A DNA stretch of 64,000 nucleotides, taken from the NCBI RefSeq assembly GCF_022811645.1, contig NZ_CP094534.1, positions 744,001 through 808,000 on the forward strand, read 5' to 3'. Shown here piece after piece: positions 25,924 through 37,637 of this stretch (within the stretch, counting starts at the first letter, position 1; the number at the start of each line of letters is the position of its first letter). This DNA is from Hymenobacter monticola (lineage in GTDB: Bacteria > Bacteroidota > Bacteroidia > Cytophagales > Hymenobacteraceae). Under the pieces are notes generated by a model. That model searched no databases. It was not told the origin of the DNA and was given only the letters and a program-made list of their open reading frames with translations. The position numbers and the translations under genes are program-made.

Positions 25924-26973
25924 CTAGCCGCCAATGGTGGCCATGCTCTCGAAGCTGAGTTGGTGCAGGGGCCGCTGCCGCTCGGCCTCGAAGCCGTTGG
26001 CGGCGCGGTGGCGGAAAGCGGCCGACAGGGCCGCCACGATTTCCTCGTCGGTTTTGCCGCCGCGCAGCAGGGCCCGGGTATCGAGCACGCCCTGGTCGTA
26101 GAGGCAGGTTTTGATGCCGCCTTCAGCGGTGAGGCGCAGGCGGTTGCAGGTGCCGCAGAAGGTGCGCGAGTAGGCCGCGATGATGCCCACTGTGCCCTGG
26201 TGCCCGGCAATGGTGTACTCCGAAGCAGTGGCACCGGCGGCCATGCGCACCGGCGTGAGGTCGCCAAAGTGCGCCTCCAGATGCTGTCGAATGCGGACGT
26301 GGTTCCAAGGCAGGGAGGCGGGGCCGGCCTCGTGGCTGCCGCCGTTGAAGGGCATTTCCTCGATGAAGCGCACGTCCACGGGCAGGTCGCGGCTGAGGGC
26401 AGCCAAGGGCACGAGGGCGTCGATGTTCTGGCCGTCCATCACCACGGCGTTGATTTTCACCTGAATGCCGGCATCAAGCAGGGCGTAAAAGGTTTCCAGC
26501 ACCTTGGGAAGCTCGTCGCGCCGCGTGATTTGGAAGAACCGCTCGCGGTTCAGCGTGTCGAGGCTGAGGTTCACGGCCTTCACGCCCAGGCGGGCCAGGG
26601 CGGGCACGTGCGGCGCGGTGAGCACACCGTTGGTGGTCAGGCTTATATCGTCAATGCCGGGTAGCTCGGCCAGGCGCTCCATGAAGGGCACGAGGTCGCG
26701 CCGCACAAAGGGCTCGCCGCCGGTGAGGCGCACTTTGCGCACGCCCAGCCCGGCCAGCAGGCCCGTGAGGCGCAGCATCTCTTCGTAGCTCAGCAGCTCG
26801 TGCTTGGGCATGTACTTGATGCCTTCTTCGGGCATGCAGTAGAAGCAGCGCAGGTTGCAGCGGTCCGTCACGGCCAGGCGCAGGTATTCCAGCGGGCGGC
26901 CGTGCTGGTCGTAAAGCGGCGTGCGGGCCGGGGCGGCGGAAGCGAGGAGAGATGGAAGCACGTTTATCACCAA
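25924..26973 (-). CDS. moaA: GTP 3',8-cyclase (molybdenum cofactor step 1)
   Basis: Radical-SAM enzyme that, with MoaC, converts GTP to cyclic pyranopterin monophosphate. The SAM cluster motif CNLRCFYC holds Cys39, Cys43 and Cys46. The second cluster is Cys273, Cys276 and Cys290 (TFCGTCNRLR...IKTC), and the C-terminus ends in the functional Gly-Gly. No ATG is available upstream of the radical-SAM motif: the reading frame opens with TTG at 26973, then GTG at 26970, so the start is uncertain by a few codons. It is divergent from moaD with a 122-bp gap. Confidence 0.95.
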   Translation of the reverse strand: MVINVLPSLLASAAPARTPLYDQHGRPLEYLRLAVTDRCNLRCFYCMPEEGIKYMPKHELLSYEEMLRLTGLLAGLGVRKVRLTGGEPFVRRDLVPFMERLAELPGIDDISLTTNGVLTAPHVPALARLGVKAVNLSLDTLNRERFFQITRRDELPKVLETFYALLDAGIQVKINAVVMDGQNIDALVPLAALSRDLPVDVRFIEEMPFNGGSHEAGPASLPWNHVRIRQHLEAHFGDLTPVRMAAGATASEYTIAGHQGTVGIIAAYSRTFCGTCNRLRLTAEGGIKTCLYDQGVLDTRALLRGGKTDEEIVAALSAAFRHRAANGFEAERQRPLHQLSFESMATIGG

Positions 26974-27095
26974 TTTTGCCGGGCTGTACGTAAGACTGCC
27001 GGCCTGTGGTAAACCCCGGACGCCGGGCCGGTGTTCAGGCCACAGCCCAAAGTGCCGCCTGCGGCTGATTTTCGCCCAAGTTTACGTCGAAAGAT

Positions 27096-27338
27096 ATGTC
27101 CTTAAAAGTCGCTCTCTTCGGCATCACCCGCGACATCGTGGGTACGTCCGTCATCGAATTGCCGGCTCCCGCTCCAGCCACCGTGGGCGAGCTGCTGGCC
27201 GAAATGCGCCGCCAGTACCCCGCGCTCGGCGAGCTGCGCAGCTGCGCCGTGGCCGTCAACAACGAATACGCCAACGCCGACCAGCCGCTGCACACCGTGG
27301 ACGAAATTGCCTTGATTCCGCCCGTGGCCGGCGGCTGA
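27096..27338 (+). CDS. moaD: Molybdopterin synthase small subunit
   Basis: 80-residue ubiquitin-like sulfur carrier whose C-terminal Gly-Gly (PPVAGG) is thiocarboxylated and donates sulfur to the pterin. Fold features include MSLKVALFGITRDIVG and VAVNNEYAN, with the family's DEIALIPPVAGG ending. It forms molybdopterin synthase with MoaE, encoded 89 bp downstream. The activating enzyme MoeB is not in the window. Confidence 0.95.
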   Translation: MSLKVALFGITRDIVGTSVIELPAPAPATVGELLAEMRRQYPALGELRSCAVAVNNEYANADQPLHTVDEIALIPPVAGG

Positions 27339-27344
27339 TTTTTT

Positions 27345-27410
27345 AGTATTCAGTAGTCAGTATAGAGTAGTTAGACAATTGCTCTTGCCCGATACTCACT
27401 ACCCAATACT
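27345..27410. repeat. Imperfect AT-rich hairpin between moaD and moaE
   Basis: Arms 27345-27363 and 27392-27410 pair at 16 of 19 positions (AGTATTCAGTAGTCAGTAT against its partner). It lies within the moaD-moaE gap and could modulate read-through. It resembles other low-complexity hairpins in the window rather than the GC-rich families. Confidence 0.6.
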
Positions 27411-27426
27411 TCCTACTTGACACTCC

Positions 27427-27849
27427 ATGACCCCTACCCTTTCCATCACCGACCAGCCCATCGACATTGCTGCCGCCCTCGCCGCGGTGCAAACCGACGC
27501 GGCCGGGGCGGTCAATTCTTTTATTGGCACGGTGCGCAACCAGTCGGGCGGCCGGCCGGTGCGCCGCCTGCACTACGAGTCCTACGACAGCATGGCCCTC
27601 ACGCAGCTGGGCCACGTGGTGGCACAGGCCTACGAAAAGTGGCCCATGCTGCAGGAAGTGGCCGTGGTGCACCGCAAAGGCACGCTTGAGCTGGGCGACG
27701 TGGCCGTGGTGGTGGCCGTGGCCACCCCGCACCGCGCCGAAAGCTTCGCCGCCTGCCAGTTCATCATCGACACGCTGAAGCAGGTGGTGACCATCTGGAA
27801 GCGCGAGGAATACGAGGACGGCACGGAGTGGGTGGCGGCGCACCCGTAA
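27427..27849 (+). CDS. moaE: Molybdopterin synthase large subunit
   Basis: 140-residue catalytic subunit of molybdopterin synthase, which inserts the dithiolene sulfurs. Motifs: FIGTVRNQSGG near 34-44, LHYESYDSMA, the HRKGTLELGD strand and the active-site Lys in WKREEYEDGTEW. It works with MoaD, encoded upstream. It is followed directly by a family A palindrome. Confidence 0.95.
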   Translation: MTPTLSITDQPIDIAAALAAVQTDAAGAVNSFIGTVRNQSGGRPVRRLHYESYDSMALTQLGHVVAQAYEKWPMLQEVAVVHRKGTLELGDVAVVVAVATPHRAESFAACQFIIDTLKQVVTIWKREEYEDGTEWVAAHP

Positions 27850-27856
27850 ACTATTC

Positions 27857-27941
27857 GTCATGCTGAACGCAGTGAAGCACCTTATCACGCCAGAACCAAC
27901 CGTTCCAGCGTGATAAGGTGCTTCACTGCGTTCAGCATGAC
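27857..27941. repeat. REP-like palindrome, family A copy 4
   Basis: Arms 27857-27890 and 27908-27941 are perfect 34-bp reverse complements with a 17-nt loop. The core is GTCATGCTGAACGCAGTGAA. It lies in the convergent gap between moaE and the broken porin gene. Confidence 0.93.
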
Positions 27942-27962
27942 AGGCGTTGGTGAGTGTGCTGC

Positions 27963-28655
27963 TTACTTCGCCGGAATCAGGTAGCCCAGCGACAATTGGA
28001 ACGCCGAGTGGCGGGCGTTTTTCAGGTCGCCGTTGAAGTAGGTGCCGTTGTCGGACTTCACAAAGTCGCTGAAGGCGCCGGTGTAACGCAGGTTCAGGCT
28101 CAGGCCGTTATCGGCCTGGTAGCCGATGCCGGCCAGGTAGCCCAGCTCGTTGCGGTTGAGGCCGCTCACGTCGCGCTTGTTCTGGGATTCCGTGGTAGTG
28201 GGCGTGCCGTTCAGGGCCGAGGTGGTGGTGACTTTCGTCTCGTCGTTGGCGCTGATGAGGTAGGAATACTGCGGGCCGGCCTCGGCAATGAAGCCACCGG
28301 CATTGATTTTCAGGAGCACCGGCACGTCGAGGTAGTTATAATTTACCTGGCCTTCGCGCTTCTGCTTGGTACCGAGAAGGTTGGTGTATTCAGCAGGCTT
28401 GTTTTCGAAGCCTTTTTGCGAATACAGCACTTCGGGCTACACCGAGAAGAAGCCGTCGCTGATCACGGGCACGTTCACCAGCACGCCGCCCAGAAAGCCC
28501 ACTTTGTTGTTGTAAGTCGATTCGTTTTTGATGTCGCCGGCCAGGTTGGAGTAGTTGGCTCCGGCGCGCAGGCCAAAGCGCACATCCTGCGCCTGAGCCG
28601 AAGAAACAGCGGCCGTGGCCAGAAGCAAGGCGGCTGGAATGAGGACTTTTTTCAT
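27963..28655 (-). pseudogene. Porin-family outer-membrane protein gene with one in-frame TAG
   Basis: The frame starts with signal peptide MKKVLIPAALLLATAAVSSAQAQ and family strands DVRFGLRAGANYSNLAG. It is interrupted at codon 73 by TAG (complement of 28437-28439) and continues in the same frame as PEVLYSQKGFENK to a normal C-terminus (LSLGYLIPAK). Family members usually read Q-P-E-L-x-Y-S-Q-K-G here, so one CAG-to-TAG change explains the break. No frameshift or deletion is needed. The rest looks undecayed, so the change is recent, a sequencing error, or suppressed. The intact product would be a 230-residue beta-barrel (OMP_b-brl_2 type). Confidence 0.85.
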
Positions 28656-28764
28656 GATAGTAATAGCGAGTGAATGAATAAACGCTGGCGGGCGGAATTC
28701 GAAAAGTGTGCCAACCTGTGCTGCAAACGCCCTTTTCTTCCCTCACATTGCATCCATCGCGCAC

Positions 28765-28800
28765 GAAAAAAGCCTGACTACCGTGGCGGCAATCAGGCTT
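28765..28800 (-). terminator. Intrinsic terminator after mobA
   Basis: AAGCCTGA/TCAGGCTT pair around a 15-nt loop, followed on the minus strand by TTTTTT. It lies about 80 bp after the mobA stop and before the porin-like gene. Confidence 0.7.
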
Positions 28801-28876
28801 TCAGAAAGTTAATCAAGAATCTTTTTTCTGGGCTTTGAGCTGCCTGGCCGCCGGCCTGGCTGCCTTTTCCAGCAAA

Positions 28877-30067
28877 TCAGCGGGCCAGCTCCTGCTCGGC
28901 GGCGGCCCGCTCCTCGGGCGTGTTCACGTTGCGCAGCTCCTCGGCCACGGGCGCGGTCAGCAGCTCGATGTCGGAGTTGATGAGGGCCTTGCGCGGGCAG
29001 GAGTAGCCCAGGCTCAGAAACCGCAGCAGCTGCCCGTAGCTGCGCGGCTCCCAGATGCTGACCAAGGGCTCGGGAAATTCATCCCAGGGGCTGCGGAACG
29101 AGGTGGCCATGCGCGCCGGCTGCCGGTTGCTCACCAGGTGTTCCAGCGTGTCGCGGGTGAGGAAAGGCAGGTCGCAGGCCAGCACCAGCCACGCCGCATT
29201 CGGGTCGGCCTGAAAGGCCGATAGGATGCCGCCCAGCGGCCCCAACCCCAGAAAGGTATCGGGCAGGGGATTGAGCCCGGCGGGCAGATTCGCTGCCTGG
29301 TCGGGCCGCACGGATACGCGCACGTCGGGGCAAAACTCGCTGAGCAGCGCGGCGGTGTGCTGGCGCTGGTCGAGGTCGTGGTAGTGCAGGGCGCCCTTGT
29401 CGGTTTGCATACGCTCGCTGCGGCCGCCGGCTAGCACGAGGCCGCGCAGCACCGGCACGGCCATTTGGTACCACTGCTTGATGAAGGCGGCTATTTTTTG
29501 GGTTTCGGGCAGGCGCAGCACGGGCGGCAGCGGCGCGGCGCTGAAGTGTTCGGCCAGCACGGCGGGCAGCTCCGTCTGGCCTTCAGCCAGCAGAATAAGT
29601 CGCACATCGGTGAGGCGGTCGAGCTTCTTGTCCAAGGGCTTGCGCGGGTCGACGATGACGACCTGCTGGCGGGCGCGGAAGTGGTTGCCATTCACCAGCA
29701 CCACGCTTTCGTGAGCCAGCAGCTCGGGCTGCGTGAAGCGGTCCAGCACCCTTGTGAGGTTGAGCTGACGGTGGGTGATTTTATCAACCAGCTCTGCCGA
29801 AAGGCCGTTTTCGGCCACATAGGGCATGGCTTTGCTGGTCGCGGCCGGTGCATCCGCGGCGGCATCGCCGGCGGCGTGGTCGGCATCCACGTAAGCGACG
29901 CGCAGTTGGGGCGCCAGCAGCGGCAGCAGCTGCGCTACCAGCGTCTGAATGTCGCCGCAGGGCGCGCCGAGAATGGCGAGTTCGTGGCGGCCAAATTCGC
30001 CCACGTCGGGGCGGGTGAGGGCGGCGTGCTTGAAGCGTTTTACGGTTGAGCTAGGCAGACTATCCAT
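28877..30067 (-). CDS. mobA: Molybdenum cofactor guanylyltransferase fused to a MobB-like domain
   Basis: 396 residues. The C-terminal domain (about 206-396) is MobA, which attaches GMP to Mo-molybdopterin. It shows the nucleotide-binding motif LAGGRSERM at 212-220 with Lys224, PLGGILSAF, and the metal-binding ACDLPF. The N-terminal 205 residues resemble a MobB/P-loop domain, with VDPRKPLDKK near 140, but its Walker A region (GAPCGDIQT, about 34-42) lacks the Lys-Ser/Thr pair. The N-domain is therefore probably a non-hydrolysing remnant or has another role. It follows moaC by 8 bp in a moaC-mobA operon. Confidence 0.87.
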   Translation of the reverse strand: MDSLPSSTVKRFKHAALTRPDVGEFGRHELAILGAPCGDIQTLVAQLLPLLAPQLRVAYVDADHAAGDAAADAPAATSKAMPYVAENGLSAELVDKITHRQLNLTRVLDRFTQPELLAHESVVLVNGNHFRARQQVVIVDPRKPLDKKLDRLTDVRLILLAEGQTELPAVLAEHFSAAPLPPVLRLPETQKIAAFIKQWYQMAVPVLRGLVLAGGRSERMQTDKGALHYHDLDQRQHTAALLSEFCPDVRVSVRPDQAANLPAGLNPLPDTFLGLGPLGGILSAFQADPNAAWLVLACDLPFLTRDTLEHLVSNRQPARMATSFRSPWDEFPEPLVSIWEPRSYGQLLRFLSLGYSCPRKALINSDIELLTAPVAEELRNVNTPEERAAAEQELAR

Positions 30068-30075
30068 GCCGGAAT

Positions 30076-30567
<492 letters not shown>

Positions 30568-30621
30568 AGGTCGTAGAGACGTGGTTTGTCTACTAATCGT
30601 TGAGTGAAATGCGCTGGCTGT

Positions 30622-30708
30622 AGCGCGGACTTTGTAGTCCGTATCGACAAGCTAAAATCCGAAATGACACCCGAACGGTGCGGGGACGCGGACTACAAAG
30701 TCCGCGCT
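30622..30708. repeat. Inverted repeat, family D copy 1
   Basis: Arms 30622-30641 and 30689-30708 are perfect 20-bp reverse complements (AGCGCGGACTTTGTAGTCCG). The arm is itself partly palindromic. It occupies the divergent gap between moaC and the PRISE-type reductase. A close relative lies at 37541-37632. Confidence 0.88.
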
Positions 30709-30865
30709 GCTTCTCATCTAGCTAACTCAGCCCCCAAATGTTTTGTGGCAAACTATTGAGCCAGGCAGCCGTTTTCTAACCGGCGCCGGCCCGCATGGAC
30801 CGCGCCTGCTGCGGCAAATCCGCCGCGCCGGCCCATTTAAGGCCGCTCCTTTCCCCTATCTAATT

Positions 30866-31933
30866 ATGAACAATACCGCATTAGTCGTCGGCGCCAGTGG
30901 CATCATCGGCAGCAACTTAGCCCAGGAGCTGCTGGCCCACAACTGGACCACCTACGGCCTGGCCCGCCGGCCCGATACCAGCATTCCCGGCCTGCAACCC
31001 GTGGCCGCCGATTTGATGAACCCTGCCAGCCTCGAAACCGCCCTGGCCGACATTCAACCCACGCACGTGTTCATCACCAGTTGGATGCGCCAAGACACCG
31101 AGGCCGAGAACATCCGCGTGAACAGCGCCATGGTGCGCAACCTGCTGGCTGTGCTCGGGCCAAAGCACTCGGTGCAGCACGTGGCCTTGGTTACGGGGCT
31201 GAAGCACTACCTGGGGCCGTTTGAGGCCTACGTGAGCGGGGGTGTGCCGCCGCCCACACCTCTGCGCGAGTCGCAGCCCCGGCTGGCGCTCGACAACTTT
31301 TATTACGCTCAGGAAGACGAGGTGTACGCCGCGGCCGAGCGCGACGGCTTTACTTGGAGCATTCACCGGCCGCACACCATCATCGGCAAGGCCGTGGGCA
31401 ACCTCATGAACCTGGGCACCACGCTGGCCGTGTACGCCAGCATCTGCAAGGAAACGGGGCGGCCCTTCCGCTGGCCCGGCTCGCAGGCGCAGTGGGAAGG
31501 CCTGTCGGACGTGACCGATGCCCGCGTCATTGCCAAGCAGTTGGTGTGGGCCGCCACCACCGAAGCCGCCCGCAACGAGGCCTACAACGTGGTGAACGGC
31601 GATGTTTTCCGCTGGAGCCAGCTGTGGGGCCGCCTGGCCGAGTGGTTCGGGGTGGAGGCCGTGGGCTTCGACGGCACCATTCACCCGCTGGAAACCGAGC
31701 TGGCGCAGGATGCCAACACCTGGCGCGAAATCGCAACCAAGCACGGCCTGACCGAGCCGGATTTGAACCGCCTGGCTTCGCCCTGGCACACCGATTTGGA
31801 CCTGGGCCGGCCCATTGAGGTGATGACGGACATGGCCAACAGCCGCAAGCGCGGCTTCACGGTATTTCAGAGCACGGAAGACTCTTTCTTCGACTTGTTC
31901 GCGCAATTGCGTCAGAACCGGCTGATTCCGTAG
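30866..31933 (+). CDS. PRISE-type SDR (progesterone 5-beta-reductase/iridoid synthase-like)
   Basis: 355-residue extended SDR. The N-terminal dinucleotide motif is VGASGIIGSNL (residues 8-18), and FITSWMRQ, ALVTGLKHYLGP and the FYYAQED segment are typical of the PRISE group of enone reductases. The second half contains RPHTIIGKAVGNLMN and ends with a helical AQLRQNRL tail. Probably an NADPH-dependent 1,4-reductase or epimerase in the cytoplasm; substrate unknown. It starts at ATG 30866. Its position between Moco genes does not imply a Moco role. Confidence 0.85.
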   Translation: MNNTALVVGASGIIGSNLAQELLAHNWTTYGLARRPDTSIPGLQPVAADLMNPASLETALADIQPTHVFITSWMRQDTEAENIRVNSAMVRNLLAVLGPKHSVQHVALVTGLKHYLGPFEAYVSGGVPPPTPLRESQPRLALDNFYYAQEDEVYAAAERDGFTWSIHRPHTIIGKAVGNLMNLGTTLAVYASICKETGRPFRWPGSQAQWEGLSDVTDARVIAKQLVWAATTEAARNEAYNVVNGDVFRWSQLWGRLAEWFGVEAVGFDGTIHPLETELAQDANTWREIATKHGLTEPDLNRLASPWHTDLDLGRPIEVMTDMANSRKRGFTVFQSTEDSFFDLFAQLRQNRLIP

Positions 31934-31946
31934 CTTCCCAGAATTG

Positions 31947-32032
31947 GTAGGGGCGGGGCCTGACCCCGCCCGTCGTTGAACGGTCAGATGTAGTATTGTT
32001 CAACGACGGGCGGGGGCAAGCCCCGCCCCTAC
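31947..32032. repeat. Inverted repeat, family E copy 1
   Basis: Arms 31947-31981 and 31998-32032 (35 bp, two mismatches) contain GTAGGGGCGGGGC. Related copies are at 42287 and 46861. The second arm ends 20 nt before the moeA ATG. Confidence 0.9.
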
Positions 32033-32052
32033 TTTCTATCAAACTCCATCCC

Positions 32053-33273
32053 ATGCTTTCCCCCGCCGAAGCCATCGCCCTCGTCCTCGCCACGGCCCGC
32101 CCGCTGCCGCCCGAAACCGTGCCCCTGCTCCACGCCGCCGGCCGCGTGCTAGCCGAAACGCTGACGGCCGACCGCGACTTTCCGCCTTTCAACCGGGTGG
32201 CCATGGACGGCATTGCGGTGGCCCACGCCGCCTGGGCTGGCGGGCAAACGGAATTTGAAATTCAGCACGCGCAGTACGCCGGCGCCCCGTCCCGGCCCCT
32301 GCTCGACCCCAGCAAGGCCGTGGAGGTGATGACCGGCGCGGTGCTGCCCGCCGGCACCGACGTAGTGGTGCGCTACGAGGACATCCTGCTACACGACAAC
32401 CGCGCCCGCATCCAGATTGCGGCGCCCGAAACGTCCGGCGTCAACATCCACCACCAGGCCGCCGACCGCCGCGCCGGCGATGCCCTGCTGACGCCCGGCA
32501 CCCGCCTGGGTCCGGCCGAGCTGGCCGTGGCCGCCACCGTGGGCGCCGCCGAAGTGGCCGTGACGCGCGCCGCCCGCGTGGCCGTGGTGAGCACCGGCGA
32601 CGAGCTGGTGGGCATTCAGGAAACGCCGCTGCCGCACCAGATTCGGCGCTCCAATGCCTACGCGTTGCAGGCGCTGTTCACGCAGGACGGAGCCGCGGTT
32701 TCGCTCTTCCACCTGTCCGATGCACTCGATGAGCTGCGCGACGGCCTCACCAAAATCCTCGGCGCGGGCTTCGATGCCGTGGTGCTGAGCGGGGCCGTGA
32801 GCAAAGGCCGCGCCGACCACCTGCCGGGCCTGCTGCGCGAGCTGCACGTGCGCGAAATTTTCCACGAAGTGCAGCAGCGCCCCGGCAAGCCGCTGTGGTT
32901 TGGGGCCCGGGAAGGCGGGCCGGTGGTGTTTGGCTTGCCTGGCAATCCGGTTTCCACCTTCATCACGGCTTGCCGCTACGCGCGGCCCTGGCTGCGCGCC
33001 GTGCAGCAGCCGGAAGGTGCGCCGGCAGTAGCAGCGGTTGAAACCCCTGCGCCGGCCGTGCTCACAGTGGATATCAACTTCAAGCCCCAGCTCACACACT
33101 TCGTGCCCGTGCGCCTGACCGTGGATACCGAAGGCCGGCGCCTGGCTACGCCGCTGCGCGTGGGCGGCTCGGGCGACATGTTGAGCCTGGTGGGAGCCAC
33201 GGCGTTTCTGGAGCTGCCGCCGGAGCCGGCCGTGTTTCTGGCGGGCAGTGCGTGGCCGTGCTGGGTGCTGTAA
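32053..33273 (+). CDS. moeA: Molybdopterin molybdenumtransferase
   Basis: 406-residue enzyme inserting molybdate into adenylylated molybdopterin. Domains: an N-terminal MoeA region with the FNRVAMDGIAVA motif, the EVMTGAVLPAGTDVVVRYED loop, the MoCF_biosynth domain with VVSTGDELVG and VLSGAVSKGRADHLP, and the FGLPGNPVS motif. A C-terminal beta domain ends in WPCWVL. The usual adenylyltransferase partner (Mog/MoaB) is not seen in the window. It is a single gene behind a family E hairpin. Confidence 0.94.
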   Translation: MLSPAEAIALVLATARPLPPETVPLLHAAGRVLAETLTADRDFPPFNRVAMDGIAVAHAAWAGGQTEFEIQHAQYAGAPSRPLLDPSKAVEVMTGAVLPAGTDVVVRYEDILLHDNRARIQIAAPETSGVNIHHQAADRRAGDALLTPGTRLGPAELAVAATVGAAEVAVTRAARVAVVSTGDELVGIQETPLPHQIRRSNAYALQALFTQDGAAVSLFHLSDALDELRDGLTKILGAGFDAVVLSGAVSKGRADHLPGLLRELHVREIFHEVQQRPGKPLWFGAREGGPVVFGLPGNPVSTFITACRYARPWLRAVQQPEGAPAVAAVETPAPAVLTVDINFKPQLTHFVPVRLTVDTEGRRLATPLRVGGSGDMLSLVGATAFLELPPEPAVFLAGSAWPCWVL

Positions 33274-33414
33274 GCTGGCTTTTATGGTTCTTTAGTTGAA
33301 CTTCTGGCCCCGGACTGCGTACAGCAGCCCGAGTCGCAGCGCCAGCGGCTGAGTGTTGAGGGTGGCCCGGCGCACTGGCCACCGTCTTTTTTCTCACCGG
33401 AAGCCACCCGAATT

Positions 33415-33531
33415 ATGCCGACGAAAAAAGCAAGCACCGCCAAAAAAGACCCCTGCTGGAAAGGTTACGAGCAGGAAGGAACCAAGAAAAAAGACGGCAA
33501 GACCGTCCCGAATTGCGTGAAGAAAGACTAG
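33415..33531 (+). CDS. 38-residue Lys-rich small protein with CxxGY...PNC pattern
   Basis: ATG 33415 opens a 38-codon frame ending at TAG 33529-33531. The product has a Lys/Thr-rich start and the pattern DPCWKGYEQEGTKKKDGK followed by TVPNC. The same pattern (DPCWxGYxxxGxKxKxGxxVPNC) is known to me from small proteins in bacteria and phages (a DUF6321-like family, from memory). The two Cys could bind metal or form a disulfide. A strong terminator follows 28 bp later, supporting a real transcript. Function unknown. Confidence 0.75.
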   Translation: MPTKKASTAKKDPCWKGYEQEGTKKKDGKTVPNCVKKD

Positions 33532-33558
33532 CTCTTGTAGCGGCTTTGTATAGCAGAA

Positions 33559-33602
33559 GGCCCCGGCCTGCGCCCACTTGGCGCGGGCCGGGGCTTTGTT
33601 TT
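33559..33602 (+). terminator. Strong intrinsic terminator
   Basis: A stem of about 14 bp (CCCCGGCC-T-GCGCC paired with GGCGC-G-GGCCGGGG) with a 5-nt loop is followed by CTTTGTTTT. It ends the small-protein transcript before the metH promoter. Confidence 0.85.
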
Positions 33603-33625
33603 GGAGGTAGGCCCACGGGGCCAAA

Positions 33626-33654
33626 TTGATTTAAAGGGTTGCGTCGTATCTTCG
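33626..33654 (+). promoter_or_regulatory. Candidate metH promoter (TTG-N18-TATCTTCG)
   Basis: TTG at 33626-33628 and TATCTTCG at 33647-33654 fit the Bacteroidota -33/-7 pattern with one mismatch and good spacing. Transcription would start just before the SAM riboswitch. Confidence 0.55.
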
Positions 33655-33665
33655 CCCTACGCTGC

Positions 33666-33809
33666 TATCCAGAAAGACCGAGGGACCGGGCCCGATGACG
33701 TCTTGGCAACCTACCGCGAGTAGGTGCCAACTCCCGTTTCACCGCTGTTTTTGGTGAAAGAAGATGACAGCCGGAACTGTGCCAGCCCGCACGGGTTTCT
33801 TTCTGGATA
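33666..33809 (+). promoter_or_regulatory. SAM-I (S-box) riboswitch
   Basis: P1 is closed by TATCCAGAAAGA (33666-33677) and TCTTTCTGGATA (33798-33809), a perfect 12-bp helix. Between them are the S-box core words GAGGGACCGGGCCCGATGA, TTGGCAACC, GGTGCCAACTCCC and GAAAGAAGATGACAG in the right order. It leads the metH gene, with 34 nt from aptamer end to ATG. No terminator is obvious after P1, so the control may act on translation initiation. Confidence 0.92.
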
Positions 33810-33843
33810 CGCGCTTACGTAGCTATTCGACCCCAGAAAAGAA

Positions 33844-37539
<3,696 letters not shown>

Positions 37540-37540
37540 T

Positions 37541-37632
37541 GTAGCGTGGACTCTGTGAGTCCGCGCCCTACAGTGTCAATAGAAAGTTCCGACCTCACGC
37601 TTCCATGCGCGGACTCGCAGAGTCCACGCTAC
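37541..37632. repeat. Inverted repeat, family D copy 2
   Basis: Arms 37541-37566 and 37607-37632 (26 bp, one mismatch) contain GTAGCGTGGACTC. It begins 2 bp after the metH stop and ends 5 bp before the metF ATG, so it fills the metH-metF spacer. Confidence 0.9.
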
Positions 37633-37637
37633 ATTCA

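Noticed and set aside
27963..28655. Two separate small genes (72 and 155 codons)
   Set aside because: Both parts are in the same frame, only the first has a signal peptide, and together they make one complete porin-family protein.
33666..33809. Hairpin before metH as another REP-like repeat
   Set aside because: The internal conserved words in fixed order identify it as a SAM-I riboswitch aptamer.
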